64,000 bases of DNA from Umbilicaria muhlenbergii (lineage: Eukaryota > Ascomycota > Lecanoromycetes > Umbilicariales > Umbilicariaceae). The stretch is taken from assembly GCA_000611775.1 (NCBI GenBank), contig KK106981.1:7276312-7340311 (forward strand), given 5' to 3'. Below, piece by piece: positions 23,801-33,750 of the stretch (position 1 is the stretch's first letter; each line of letters begins with the position of its first letter). The position numbers were made by a program, and so were the translations under genes. The notes beneath the pieces are model-generated. The model was not told where the DNA came from. It searched no databases and was given only the letters and a program-made list of their open reading frames with translations.

Positions 23801-24571
23801 GTTATCAGGAGGATCCTCGTCGTCACCTTCACTTTCCTCGCCATCGACAAGAACCGCATCTTCTTCATCGCCGTCTTCCACCTCTTCTTCCTCAATACCC
23901 AGGTGTTCCGTACTCATGGTCGGGGCAAGACCCTCGAACAGCTTCGCCCCATCGCCGGTCGGAAGCCCAGTACCACTCGCATATATGTTCTCAGGTGCTG
24001 GCTCATTCCTCCGTGTACGTTTTCGCGATATGGACATACTGCCAGTCTGTGATCGAAGTGTCCCCATCGATTTTGTACTCCTGACGCCATTTTGTGACCC
24101 AAGCGTTCCCATTGATCTTGTAGGCTTAAGTGTGTCCGCATGCCGCAAGTTGCTTGATTTTCCTTTCCGTCGGCCTCTACGACTTGTATTGTCACCATCG
24201 TCATCATCATCATCCTCCTCCTCATCAATGTTGTCACTGCCAGTGAGTCCATGTGGTAGTAGAGCGCCATAGGAGGATGTTTCCTGGGCTTGCGAGGAGC
24301 CTGGAAGGAGAGGCGTTTGAGACATGAAAGCTATGAGCCGTTGTAAGATATTAGGACTGGTTATATAGCCTAGGTGTTCGTCCTCGCCATCGTCATCCTC
24401 CTCCTCATCGCGATGCCTCCGCAGTAGTGAAGCATCTGAGTCAGGATCAAGATCCTCGTCAGGATAGTGCGCAGAAGATTGGGAGAGTGACTGGGTAGGA
24501 GTTAGTAAATAGCTCTCTGTCGACCCATCTCCATGTGAGGTCCTATGAAGACGCCCTTGTAAGCTCGGCAT
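20844..24571 (-). CDS. OPT-family oligopeptide transporter
   Basis: Proton-coupled plasma-membrane importer of small peptides (or metal-peptide conjugates). Nine exons on the minus strand: 24571-23796, 23541-23483, 23434-23088, 23037-22678, 22625-22472, 22419-21915, 21866-21251, 21191-20976 and 20915-20844. All phases agree and give 1034 residues. The family hallmarks are DNSPYPQVRA (from about 255), many hydrophobic segments (for example MWILSLLFALLGSGTNLFF, WYGLLLALGITSVLFIPVG) and PILYYKNVLYSSFMPILSS. The C-terminus is WWGTEVYKQ-GCDWNACSYR...EHFGPKQV, where the last exon is only 24 codons. Unusual is the roughly 255-residue N-terminal tail, very acidic (runs of D/E) with a repeated SMGTL(G/R)SQ motif. 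Intron 1 is 254 nt, long for this genome. It is divergent from the gene at 25487. Confidence 0.93.
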
Positions 24572-25486
24572 GGAGGAGCTGCGGTGCTAATGTGTCCGTG
24601 GATCGGTTTATGATACGGCCGATGACGGCGCTCATCGCGTCTACTACCAAATGGTAATTACACTAGCTGATGGACATCCGGACTACGATATCACACTATT
24701 CATGGAGCTTCTAGTAATCTACTAAGTCCGCTGAGTCTGGTTAAGACCGTCGGTGGCAGCGTTATAAATGGCATGAAACTACGGGACTGCCCCGCCAAGT
24801 CATGTAGGGCTGCATCGAGAACTGCTTAGTCACGAAGATTAGATATCGGTAAGGAGGACTTAGATCCAGAGCAGATTAGAATAGATTAGCGGCCGGGCGA
24901 CGAACCACTGGCGGCTATTTGTCGAACGCCTCCTTCATCGAGTCTACATGTATGTAGTAGAACCATTGGCGTCAAAGACGACAAAAATCCTTCCAAATAC
25001 CGAGCAGGTCCGGAAACCGTAACATAGTCTTTCACATGGAAGATCAAAAACTTCAATCCAATGAGTAAGCACAATCGCAACCAGCCAGAGCTCGTCAAAC
25101 CATCTCCTAGCTGCTGAAGCAAGAACCTGAGTTGCTTCGGATACACACACCTGTGGGATCTTGTCTTCTGATCTCAGGCTGGTGACCGCTGCAATGTTCA
25201 CGTGACGAGGGAATGGGATCCCAAACCAGAGGTCACTCGGGCCGGACCACTTGCGTGGCACGATTGCAAACGTTGATCCCCAGGTCAAAAAGGAGCCTTC
25301 TTACCCAGATCTAGTCACCCAAGTGCCCATATACGATATAGCAATGCTTGAATACTTCGTGATTCCTTGTAAGAATCTAGTCGTCTCCCCTATGAATCTA
25401 ACCTTATCGATAAGGCCCGCTTACATGCAACCCCGCCGACTTCATCATTCACCGACGACGATGACAACACACGTTGGGAACAGTGA
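24572..25486. other. Divergent intergenic region
   Basis: 915 bp between the OPT start and the next plus-strand gene. No open frame shows family features. A short upstream frame at 25461-25490 is listed separately. Confidence 0.5.
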
Positions 25487-25490
25487 ATGA
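25461..25490 (+). promoter_or_regulatory. Possible upstream ORF overlapping the next start codon
   Basis: An ATG at 25461 opens a nine-codon frame whose stop TGA (25488-25490) overlaps the ATG at 25487 as ATGA. This geometry allows coupled termination and re-initiation. It matters only if the transcript begins upstream of 25461 and if 25487 is the true start, which is not certain. Confidence 0.35.
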
Positions 25491-27402
25491 ACTGGCACGC
25501 CTTCCTCGAATATCAACACAGCGGTGTTATGGGCGCGTCCGCTTCACCCTACTATGTATCAACCTCCGTTCTCCACGACCGTGTTTCCTGGCATACGGAC
25601 ACCATCGACACGAACGCCATTAAAATGTCCGAATGGGTAAAACGTTATGCTGCTCCTACAGAGCCTCCCCCCATACTTGTGCTCAAGCCATACATTGCAG
25701 AAATGCTCCGCACACAAGTATGCCCCCGAAGCCCTGTCCTACTTGTTGACCGCGTTATCATCATCACTTTTCCACACCGCCGAGAAGGTTATGCGAAAGC
25801 CTTCCGCGTCTTTCTCACTGATGAAAAGAGGAGCATACAAGGTACGAGAGGCATATTTTCCTTTAACAACAATGTTTACCTCAGGCAAATTTTATTCGGA
25901 CAACCGTTACTCATGAAACAATTCTTACTCATGTATCCTTAGCTCTTCTCGTTCAACACTTCATGAATACTTCATCCCAGACGACATCAAAGAAGCAACT
26001 TACGTGGTACTTCTAGACTTCAAGTTGAAGAAATGCAACAGTTCGAATGGGAAAGGAGAAATTCCGTAAGTGACGCAATTTATAAATTCCGTGTTCTAGA
26101 TCACTGGTTAACACCAGTCTTTCCCAGCTACCTCGCTGTTTCCATCCTGAAAGGTATTGGCTGGCAGCGGAGGTTTACGAGAAAAATTTCTTGGGGCTTG
26201 GAACCACAGTTGCGCGAACTTACTCCAAAAGAAATTGCGATGTTTCTTCCCAAGCTCTATCACGGCACTAACCACATTGACAAATACCGCATCGATGACC
26301 AGGACTTTGTCTTTCGCGACCCACGTCCGGATGACCAACTCGTTGGTTATACTCAGGAGCTGGATCGTCGCCATCACGGCGGAAATCGGGAGCAGGATGC
26401 CGAGAGCGATGAAGACTACGAGGCTATGGCAAGAAGGAAAAGATCGCTGAAGAGAAAGTGGTCGTCGGATGCAGGAATTCTGCAAGAGCTGAGCCCGAAT
26501 CAGCCTGACGTTGGGAATCACGACCGGGCATCAAAGCAGCCGGAGGCCGCCAGCTCACTACATCTGGGTACTGGCACGGACGGGTGCGACAGTCTACGGT
26601 TACCCCTCAAATTCTACGAAATTGAGGTCATAAAACATTACCAGCGCTGTCAACAGGGTTCACTCAAACACGACATTGAATGCGAATGCGCCGCGTGCCG
26701 TCCGCCCAAGAGTGAGATGGAAATTTCAGCGCTCCAACCTCTACCGTCTCCATCTCCGGCGGTACCCAGCCTATCCATCGCCTTCGGAACTCTATCCCAA
26801 TACGCCCTCCGCGCCCTGGGAATTGGCAAGCTTCTCGAGCCCGTCGATCGCCCCCTCATGATCCGCCCCCTAAAGTTCGTTCACAGCGCAGAGGCCAAGA
26901 AAGGCATGATCGCGGATGTCTTCGCTGTTGTCAACTGGGTTGACAACAAAACCATGCAGCGCGACCACCTCGGCCTCAAGCGCGACATCCGCATCGTGGA
27001 CCCTTCCACGCGCAAGAAGGCCCTGTTGAGCGTCTGGATTGATGCCGTCCATGTCACGCCCGCGGTCGGCACGCCCGCCTTGTTCCGGAGCGTGCGAGTC
27101 CACGAGTTCCACGGGGGAAGCCTCCACGCGTACAAGAAGGACTGCGAGGGGAAGGATTGGTTCGTCCCTAACCCCGTCAATGTTGCCGGCTGCGGTGTGG
27201 ACGGGTTGAGGATTTGGTGGGGGAGAAGAAGAGGAACGAGGAGAATAAGGTTCAGGAGGTTATGGGAGAGAATCTACTGGCGCCGAAATGTTGCGAGGTG
27301 TGTGTGCATGAGAGTGTGGATGCCGATGAGTATCTGCAGCTCGTTTCTATGGGGTTATCGAAGGATCGAGATGACTCTTATAGTATGAATGTGGTTTGGT
27401 AG
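25487..27402 (+). pseudogene. Uncharacterised gene with possible POT1/CDC13-type OB fold; exon structure unclear, apparent frameshift
   Basis: Not firmly recognised. Coding-like stretches occur in more than one frame. The first runs from 25487 (MNWHAFLEYQHSG) to about 25840. A second is at about 25940-26066 (STLHEYFIPDDIKEATYVV), ending at a GTAAGT donor (26067). A third is a long frame to about 27220. Its C-terminal part (about 26870-27200) reads KGMIADVFAVVNWVDNK, GLKRDIRIVDPSTRKK, LLSVWIDAVH, VGTPALFRSVRVHEFHGGS and WFVPNP, with the strand pattern of an OB fold. From memory it resembles fungal telomere single-strand-binding (POT1/CDC13-like) domains. After GLRIWWG the frame is lost, but the +1 shifted frame continues EKKRNEENKVQEVMGENLL up to a stop at 27400-27402. 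One extra G in the G5 run at about 27217-27221 would join them. It could be a real pseudogene, an assembly error or a missed intron. Confidence 0.45.
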
Positions 27403-27644
27403 ATTGTTTTTCAAGATTCGTGATGGCACTTACGCATGATGGCGATGGACATTACGAAAGTAGGATGCAGGCGTTAGGAAGGAAGGGTTTGAACTTTGCG
27501 ATGGGAGCATGGATTTAGTTGGCTCGTGGAAGGATTATTGGCTTTAGTTTGGTTTGAACATGCGAAAACCAGAGACCACAGAATTGATAATGCTTTCTGA
27601 AAATTGAAACAGTACGATAATGATGATCGCAGTGACACGTCATT

Positions 27645-29214
27645 CTAAAAGATCTCCACAACTTCCTCATCCTCATCCCGCTCCTCCTCTATCTGCGTAA
27701 CCATCCTCCCCTCCGCCTTCCCCACCTCCTTCCCCACCCCCATCCCATCCACCCCCTCCACCCCACCATCACTCCTCATCTGCTCCATCCCGCTCATCTC
27801 CTCACCACGTTCCTCCCCCTCCTCATCCCTCATAAGCACCTGAACCAACCGATCGCACCCCTCCCTCACCCCCTCATCCTCAACCTCTACATGCAGTTCC
27901 CTAACCACGAAATAAACCCCCTTCTCCCTAAGCGTCTCCCTCCCCGCCCTCGTCGTCGTCAACAACAACAGCGTCTCCAGATGCGTTTTGAGATTCTCGA
28001 CGTCTGAGTCCCGTTTTTGTGCGTCGAGGAACTGGAGTTCTTCTGGTAGGGCGTCGGATTCTTCGAGGGAGAAGGCGTCAGAGGAGGGGGGCATAAGGGG
28101 GTGGAGGAGGGGGACGAGTATGGAGTGGGTGTCGGGAGTGGTAGTGGGAGGGGCGGAAAAGGAGGAGGAAGAGGGGGAGGTCGTGGTGGTGGTAAGGGAG
28201 GGGAGAAGGATAGGGTGGGAGGGAAGGTGGAAGGCGATATTTTTGAGTGCGGAGGCGACGCCTTTGCGACGGATGGGGGAGGGGTGGGTTGTGAAAGGGG
28301 TCAGTTTGGCGAGGGGAAGGATGGAGTCGTAGGGGCGGGGAGTGGTGAAGTAGGTTTGGCCTTCGGGGAACTGGACTTGGGTTAGTGAGGGAGAGTCTTT
28401 GGAAGAGGCGGGAGCGGGGTTGAACCTTTGCGATGTCGGCGAATAGGTAGGCTAAGTAGTCGAAGTCTGCTTTAGGGTTGTAGCTCCCTTGCGCACCTTT
28501 GACGAAACAGTCTAGTAGCTGGTCGATGACGAGGTTGGAGGCTGTGAGTGGTTTGGGGATGTCGCGGGTGAGGGTTAGGATGCGTTTGATAGTGTCGGAT
28601 TTGGCCATGTTGGCTAGGAGCATGGCGATTTCGTTGGCATTGGGTTCTTTGGCGTTCTATACGGGCCAAGTGAGTTAGCAAGCCTGTTTACAAGGGCGGA
28701 AGGAGAGGGTGTAGGTCGAGTTGGGGTTTTGGGGGACTGACATACGGTTATGCGAAGGAGGAGGGACTCGAGGAAGGCATCGTCTGTGGCGATGTTCTCG
28801 AGGACTTCTCGGTCATTGGAGATGTTTATGAGGATCGTCAAGGCATTCTTTGCTATAGGCTGGACGTAGCATTGTCAGCTTGTGAGACCGATAAGGACCG
28901 GATTCGGGGCAACTCAACGCACCGCATAATCCTTCACTAGAAGCTTCAGATCTTTGACAGGCGTCAACTGTCCGGTCTTGAATATCGACGGCTCCTTTTC
29001 CGAGTACGGAACAAGGTTCTCGGCAGCTAGAGAGGGTCAGTCATGCTGTTATTGTGGTAGGCGCATAGGGAAAGATTTCTGAAAGTCTCACCAATCTGCC
29101 GGATTTGAGTATTGCCATGATGCAGAAATTCAACAAGCTGTGGGACAATATATTAGTATAAGTTCGGGGGTTTTATAGAGTCCAGCGAAATACCTCTTCC
29201 AGTTCTGTAGGCAT
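27645..29214 (-). CDS. HGH1: Hgh1, HEAT-repeat co-chaperone for eEF2 folding
   Basis: Cytosolic armadillo/HEAT-repeat protein (FAM203 family) that, in yeast, hands elongation factor 2 to the TRiC chaperonin. Six exons on the minus strand: 29214-29194, 29137-29092, 29026-28923, 28859-28746, 28656-28426 and 28370-27645, giving 413 residues. Exon 1 codes only for MPTELEE. Diagnostic stretches are LLVKDYAPIAKNALTILINIS, TDDAFLESLLLRIT, EIAMLLANMAKSD and FDYLAYLFADIAK-FPEGQTYF. The last 60 residues are acidic and low-complexity. The fifth intron uses an unusual donor (GTTCAA), so that junction is slightly less certain. In the last exon the coding strand changes abruptly from C-rich to G-rich codons near 28000. 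Confidence 0.92.
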
Positions 29215-29668
29215 ATTGAAAATTTTCTGTTTGAAGGATGGGCGCTGAATAAATATATTTGATGATGACGTAGGGCGGTGGCTTCTCATCATCTCACAGC
29301 CGCGAAAGAGTTACTATCTACATGGACATGATTACATATCATCTCTCACACTGTCAATCATAGAAATTGTGAGGTTCTCATGGATTCTGGATTTCAAAGC
29401 AGAGTAGAAAAACCTGCTCTTCACCAGACACGGCATTGCCAGCCCACAATGTCGTAAGAGGGTAGGCTCGATAGGATCATCTCCTCTTTCTCAAACGTCC
29501 TTGTTCCGTCCTTCAGCTGCTTTAAGAACAATGTCTACCCTCTTTCTTCACCCTCATTAGAGGAACCAGTACCCCTCCCCAACAAAAGCCCTAGTTCTGA
29601 GCGTCAACACCCTCCCCGCCTGCTCTCCCCAGCCATTAATCCTCCCTTCAATATCGCCTACTGCAGCT
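29215..29668. other. Spacer upstream of HGH1
   Basis: 454 bp, mostly the HGH1 promoter and the 3' region of the next minus-strand gene. No features recognised. Confidence 0.5.
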
Positions 29669-30154
29669 CTACTCCCCACTGTTCTCCTCATTCTCCGCTC
29701 TTTCCACCAAAACAACACCTGTTTGCTCCGCCCTCGCGGCAATATTCCACATTACCGCCTCCCAGAGATTGACTTCATGTTCCTCTCCCGCAACGCGCAT
29801 ACCAAAACCACGATCGAGATATCCCTTAACCTCCTTTAACTGCTGCCTCAAGCTTTCCTCAGACTCCGGCTGCGTCGGGCTTTCCCACCTCTCTTCCAGC
29901 TCTCGCGGTGTGGCGGCAGCATATGTTCTATACATCGTCAAGAAGTACTGCTGGTGGACCCAGAGGCGGTTGTAAATTTTGGCGACACCGGTCCAGGAGT
30001 TGCGCAATGCGGTGTGGATGAGAATAATGTCTGTCATCTGACAATCAGAGTCATTGGTAGGGCCGGGCCGTATCCTGAACTTGGGGGTTAGATACCTGAG
30101 AAGATGACGGAAATCAATGAGTGGGATAGGAGCTTGACCTGAAAGAGAGGACAT
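29669..30154 (-). CDS. Hypothetical protein, 161 residues
   Basis: Not recognised. A single open frame starting MSSLSGQAPIPLIDFRHLL and continuing with amphipathic stretches (IYNRLWVHQQYFLTMYRTY, LRQQLKEVKGYLDRGFGMR, LWEAVMWNIAARAEQ), so probably helical and soluble. A CTATAAAG box about 120 nt upstream (30275-30282) supports this start. An alternative model starts at 30374, splices out 30138-30096 (43 nt, GTCAAG...CTCAG) and gives 220 residues, joining SFR to YLTPKFRI. That intron is unusually short, so I prefer the single exon. It lies between two genes on the same strand. Confidence 0.5.
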   Translation of the reverse strand: MSSLSGQAPIPLIDFRHLLRYLTPKFRIRPGPTNDSDCQMTDIILIHTALRNSWTGVAKIYNRLWVHQQYFLTMYRTYAAATPRELEERWESPTQPESEESLRQQLKEVKGYLDRGFGMRVAGEEHEVNLWEAVMWNIAARAEQTGVVLVERAENEENSGE

Positions 30155-30274
30155 CTCTGGCTGAACAGTAAATTTGGACTATGGCTTTTTCGTATCTTCC
30201 GCCGTAGTGAGGACGGCAAACGGATTTTCTTTCGGGGATCGATGGTCTGACCTCCAGCCCGGGACTCGCGATTC

Positions 30275-30282
30275 CTTTATAG
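30275..30282 (-). promoter_or_regulatory. Candidate TATA box of the hypothetical gene at 29669
   Basis: CTATAAAG on the minus strand, about 120 nt upstream of the ATG at 30154. If used, it would exclude the alternative upstream start at 30374. Confidence 0.4.
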
Positions 30283-30627
30283 TTTCCGGTACCGTTTGCC
30301 CTGTGTTCTGCCACGAGTCTACGATTGCTGCTTTGTGAAGACAACGCACTGGTCGTTAGATGCCAGCAGTGCATCGAATCAACGCCTTGTTGATTGGAAG
30401 GATAAAAAAAGAGACGTGTTTCTAGGGGACTAAAGATGAGCTTGATATGACTGTTTTCTAGTAATTGAGTAGAGTGAACTTTTCTAGATCAATCACGCAT
30501 ACAAACACTTCGTTCTAAAATATCAGCCGCCTTTGCCTTAAGCTGCATGAGGCTTTCAAGCACTAAGCTTTAACACCACATCCACGACTGCATCATGCAC
30601 CGCACCCGTCCACAAGCTTCCCAACCT

Positions 30628-33600
30628 CTATGCCTCAGCACGATCACTGCCGTCCGTTGTAACCTTCGCCTCCGCTTGAAGCCCTCCAGGTAGCCCTCCT
30701 TCATCTTTACGGGTGTTTTGCTCCTGTGCCGAGCCAGCATTACCGACTGCTTCTTTCTTCGGAGCCGTAGGGGGAGGTGGCAGAGGTCCGAAAGCCCTTC
30801 GTGGCCTGGGCTCCTTCTCCTGGCCTTCCGCAAACAGATCCTCCATAGGTCCCATATCTCTTCTGCCAGCATTCTGGATGATCCTATGAGCTCTCCTGAA
30901 CTCGTCCCGAATGGCTACAATACCATCATGTACCACAGTCCTAGCAATGTTATGGTCTATCTCAAATGGGTCCTCGATAGCGAAAAGATATCGATGTCTG
31001 ACCTCACGGCCTTGTTGACCGGCTGCGGTCGGCTCGGTGATTGTCGTCTTTGCGCCTGTCCAGCCTTTCTCTTGCTTGGTCAAGATTCCGCCTCTGGTGC
31101 GTAATGACAAAACATATTGAGTCCAAGAAAACCCGCCATGAGGGACGTATGCGCCATTAACGGCAAAGTATTGGAAGAATCCTCTGAGTAGCGACCCTAC
31201 AGTCTCTCGGTTGTGGGTAAGCATGCCTCGGCGCGACAGATCCTGGATCTCTCCTTCTGACCGCCAGAAGCGGACATCGTAGCCATCAACAGTGGTCTCG
31301 TTCAGCGCTGTAGTCCGCGATCCGTGCCGAGGGGGTCTCCACGCCAGTTGTAGATTTGGCACAAGAGGCGGTTGAGCGATGTTGACAAGGTAGTGCAATA
31401 CCATGAGGACATAGCCATAGGATGAAAGCGTGCCATGGTACGGGCTGTTGATTTTGCGACGCTTTGCCCAGGCCTTGACAAACAAGACTGCAAGTCGTAC
31501 GCGAGGATCACAGTGAGAGTAGCAGCGCAAGAGAAGAGTGTTATGCAGAGCTAGATGGTTGGAGAAGTTAATATCACACTGTATGCCAATACCACCTTTT
31601 GGGAAATCCAGATGAGTGTCCGGTGGCTCTCTGTACCTCTTAAGCACATGGGACAACGTCTCCAATTGGAGGCGCGCGGCAACAAGTTCACTGTGGTCTC
31701 CATCGGATCCATGACGTTCCACTGCCGAAGCAAATCCTGACACAAGCTTTCTTTCTTCCTCACCAAACCATCCTTCGCTGATAGCTAGCTGGTACAAGCG
31801 AACAAGCTCATCATCAGAACGGTAAGGCAGGTCTTCTTCGCCGCTCCCTTGACCTTCCTCCTCACCCTTCTGGGCATCCGCAGTCGGAACGATTCGAGAG
31901 TTTTGATGTTCATTCGCACGCTCTTTGCCCTTACCCTTTGCCTCTGCGCCGATCTCCGGTACGCGGCCCACGTCAACTGTAACCTCCCCAGCAGACTGCT
32001 CCGTCACAGAAAGGGTCCGTGGTATCTCGGATTCGGGCAACTGCTCGGCCACTTCACGATCAGTTGCCTCACAGCCATCCTTGAGATCTGCCGGCTCTGA
32101 TGTCTCCTTTCCCTTCATTTGGCTCTCGGCTTTCCTGGCTTCCTTCAGTTTTGCCATGTCAGGCTTGGGTGGCGCATCCATCTCTTCCTCCCACCCTGCG
32201 CGCGCCTTCCTTAGCGCATCTGCAAGCTCTGGTGTGGGTTTTTCACAGAACTTGATAATTGGCACTCTAGTTCTGGTCAGTAACCTCGCTCCATAGCCCT
32301 GATCTAAAAGCGCTTTCTCAAGTAACCTGGGTATTACCGAGTCAGGTGAAGCAGTGTCTGGTTTGGAGGATGGTGAGACGAGCGCCAAATCCATGTCAGA
32401 TCCGCGAGTAGCAAAACCTGATCTGAGACTGCCAAAGCATTGCAAAGAAACACCGCTTTCGTCGAAGATCGCACCGTTTTGTCGTTCGTAGCTACCGATC
32501 GCCGATCGGCAAATTCGCTGCAACAGGAGTCTCAGATTCTCCTTTTCTTGTAAGTCCTCGACATCCATTTCCGCTTCCGCTATCTCGACCTCTGCCGTTT
32601 CGTTGAGGTAGTCGACTTGTGCTTTGACATCATCAGGGCTTAGCGGGTTATAATTTGGAGTATGCTGTTGTTGAGGATGTCCAAGGTGTCCATTCCCACG
32701 AGGCTGATACAGTTGGCGATTCTGGGGTGGAGGTCTCGCAAATTGGCCATGTTGTATTGGGCCGTGCTGTGGATTGTATGGATTGCCGGAACGACTGGGC
32801 TGATGGCCGGGTATTAAGGGGAAAGTTGAGGAAGCGTTGGGGTTATGCATTGTGATTGGAAATGGTCGATTGCTAACTGAACTAGTGCTAGCAGGGGGCT
32901 GTTGGGGTACAGGACCTTGCTGATGAGATAGTCGGCCTTGCTGTTGAGATGGAGGTCCCTGCAGCTGCGGAGGCATAGTTTGCTGAGGAGCTGGTCGATC
33001 TTGTTGTTGGGGTGCTCTACCCTTGTGTTGACTTAGATGAGCTTGCTGTTGAGTTGGATGAGCTTGAAGTTGAAGTGGTTGGGCTTGCTGTGGAGTTAGG
33101 CGAACCTGCTGTTGAGTTGGATTCGTTGGCTGAGACACTGCTCCCCTAGCGCTTATAGTGTGACCGGACATCCCGCTAGCGATGTTTGCAATGGGGCCAT
33201 GCGATGGCTGAACCGCGAACTGCGTTTTGAGCTGTCTTCTCTGAGCCTGATTAGGCTTCTTCCGGGGTGCCTGGACGGGAGCCTGGACGGGAGCCTGGGT
33301 ACGAGCGCTGCTCGCAGGAACACTTGAGACGTTTTTCAATTGTTCGGCTTTCGCCAGCCACTCTTGCTGCATGGCGGGTGGTGCCAATCGCATATGTGGT
33401 GGTAGAAATACACGCGGTGGATCTGAAGACTCCATGGGCGTGGGTGTGGGTGTGAGCATCGGCATCGGCGTGGTCGTAACTGTGGGTGTGGATGTGGCTG
33501 TGGCTGTGGCCGTGGCGGTGGCCGGATTGCTTGCAGGATTACTGTCTTTTTGCGGGATCCCGTTACTCAGGATCAAGCTTCTGAGACGGCTCTCAAGATC

Positions 33601-33750
33601 ATTCGGGTTGTCTGTTTCACGATCATGAGTTGATGAGATAGTGGCCGGTTGATGCACACTCTCAGCGGTCTTGTCCGCGAACGTCGTGGAAGCAAGCGGG
33701 TTTGCACGGTCTGGATCCATATCAACGGTTCCAAGTATGCCCTCTGACAT
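30628..33750 (-). CDS. Cid1-type nucleotidyltransferase (non-canonical poly(A)/poly(U) polymerase)
   Basis: Adds A or U residues to RNA 3' ends, in cytoplasm or nucleus. One exon, 1040 residues. Residues 1-380 are low-complexity: Ala-Thr and Pro-Thr runs around 76-105, then Gln-rich repeats at about 205-285. The polymerase-beta fold starts at about 385. The GS motif is G440-S441 (CFGSLRSGF), the metal ligands are D452 and D454 (GSDMDL), and the third aspartate is D726 (GIQCDINFSNHLALHN). After RVPIIKF there is an insertion of about 190 charged residues before the third aspartate. The PAP-associated domain follows (VLFVKAWAKRR, SYGYVLMVLHYL, ENPFEID-like IEDPFEIDHNIAR). The start is the first true ATG (MSEGILGTVDM); the open frame continues upstream without one. 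Substrate nucleotide cannot be told from sequence. Confidence 0.9.
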   Translation of the reverse strand: MSEGILGTVDMDPDRANPLASTTFADKTAESVHQPATISSTHDRETDNPNDLESRLRSLILSNGIPQKDSNPASNPATATATATATSTPTVTTTPMPMLTPTPTPMESSDPPRVFLPPHMRLAPPAMQQEWLAKAEQLKNVSSVPASSARTQAPVQAPVQAPRKKPNQAQRRQLKTQFAVQPSHGPIANIASGMSGHTISARGAVSQPTNPTQQQVRLTPQQAQPLQLQAHPTQQQAHLSQHKGRAPQQQDRPAPQQTMPPQLQGPPSQQQGRLSHQQGPVPQQPPASTSSVSNRPFPITMHNPNASSTFPLIPGHQPSRSGNPYNPQHGPIQHGQFARPPPQNRQLYQPRGNGHLGHPQQQHTPNYNPLSPDDVKAQVDYLNETAEVEIAEAEMDVEDLQEKENLRLLLQRICRSAIGSYERQNGAIFDESGVSLQCFGSLRSGFATRGSDMDLALVSPSSKPDTASPDSVIPRLLEKALLDQGYGARLLTRTRVPIIKFCEKPTPELADALRKARAGWEEEMDAPPKPDMAKLKEARKAESQMKGKETSEPADLKDGCEATDREVAEQLPESEIPRTLSVTEQSAGEVTVDVGRVPEIGAEAKGKGKERANEHQNSRIVPTADAQKGEEEGQGSGEEDLPYRSDDELVRLYQLAISEGWFGEEERKLVSGFASAVERHGSDGDHSELVAARLQLETLSHVLKRYREPPDTHLDFPKGGIGIQCDINFSNHLALHNTLLLRCYSHCDPRVRLAVLFVKAWAKRRKINSPYHGTLSSYGYVLMVLHYLVNIAQPPLVPNLQLAWRPPRHGSRTTALNETTVDGYDVRFWRSEGEIQDLSRRGMLTHNRETVGSLLRGFFQYFAVNGAYVPHGGFSWTQYVLSLRTRGGILTKQEKGWTGAKTTITEPTAAGQQGREVRHRYLFAIEDPFEIDHNIARTVVHDGIVAIRDEFRRAHRIIQNAGRRDMGPMEDLFAEGQEKEPRPRRAFGPLPPPPTAPKKEAVGNAGSAQEQNTRKDEGGLPGGLQAEAKVTTDGSDRAEA

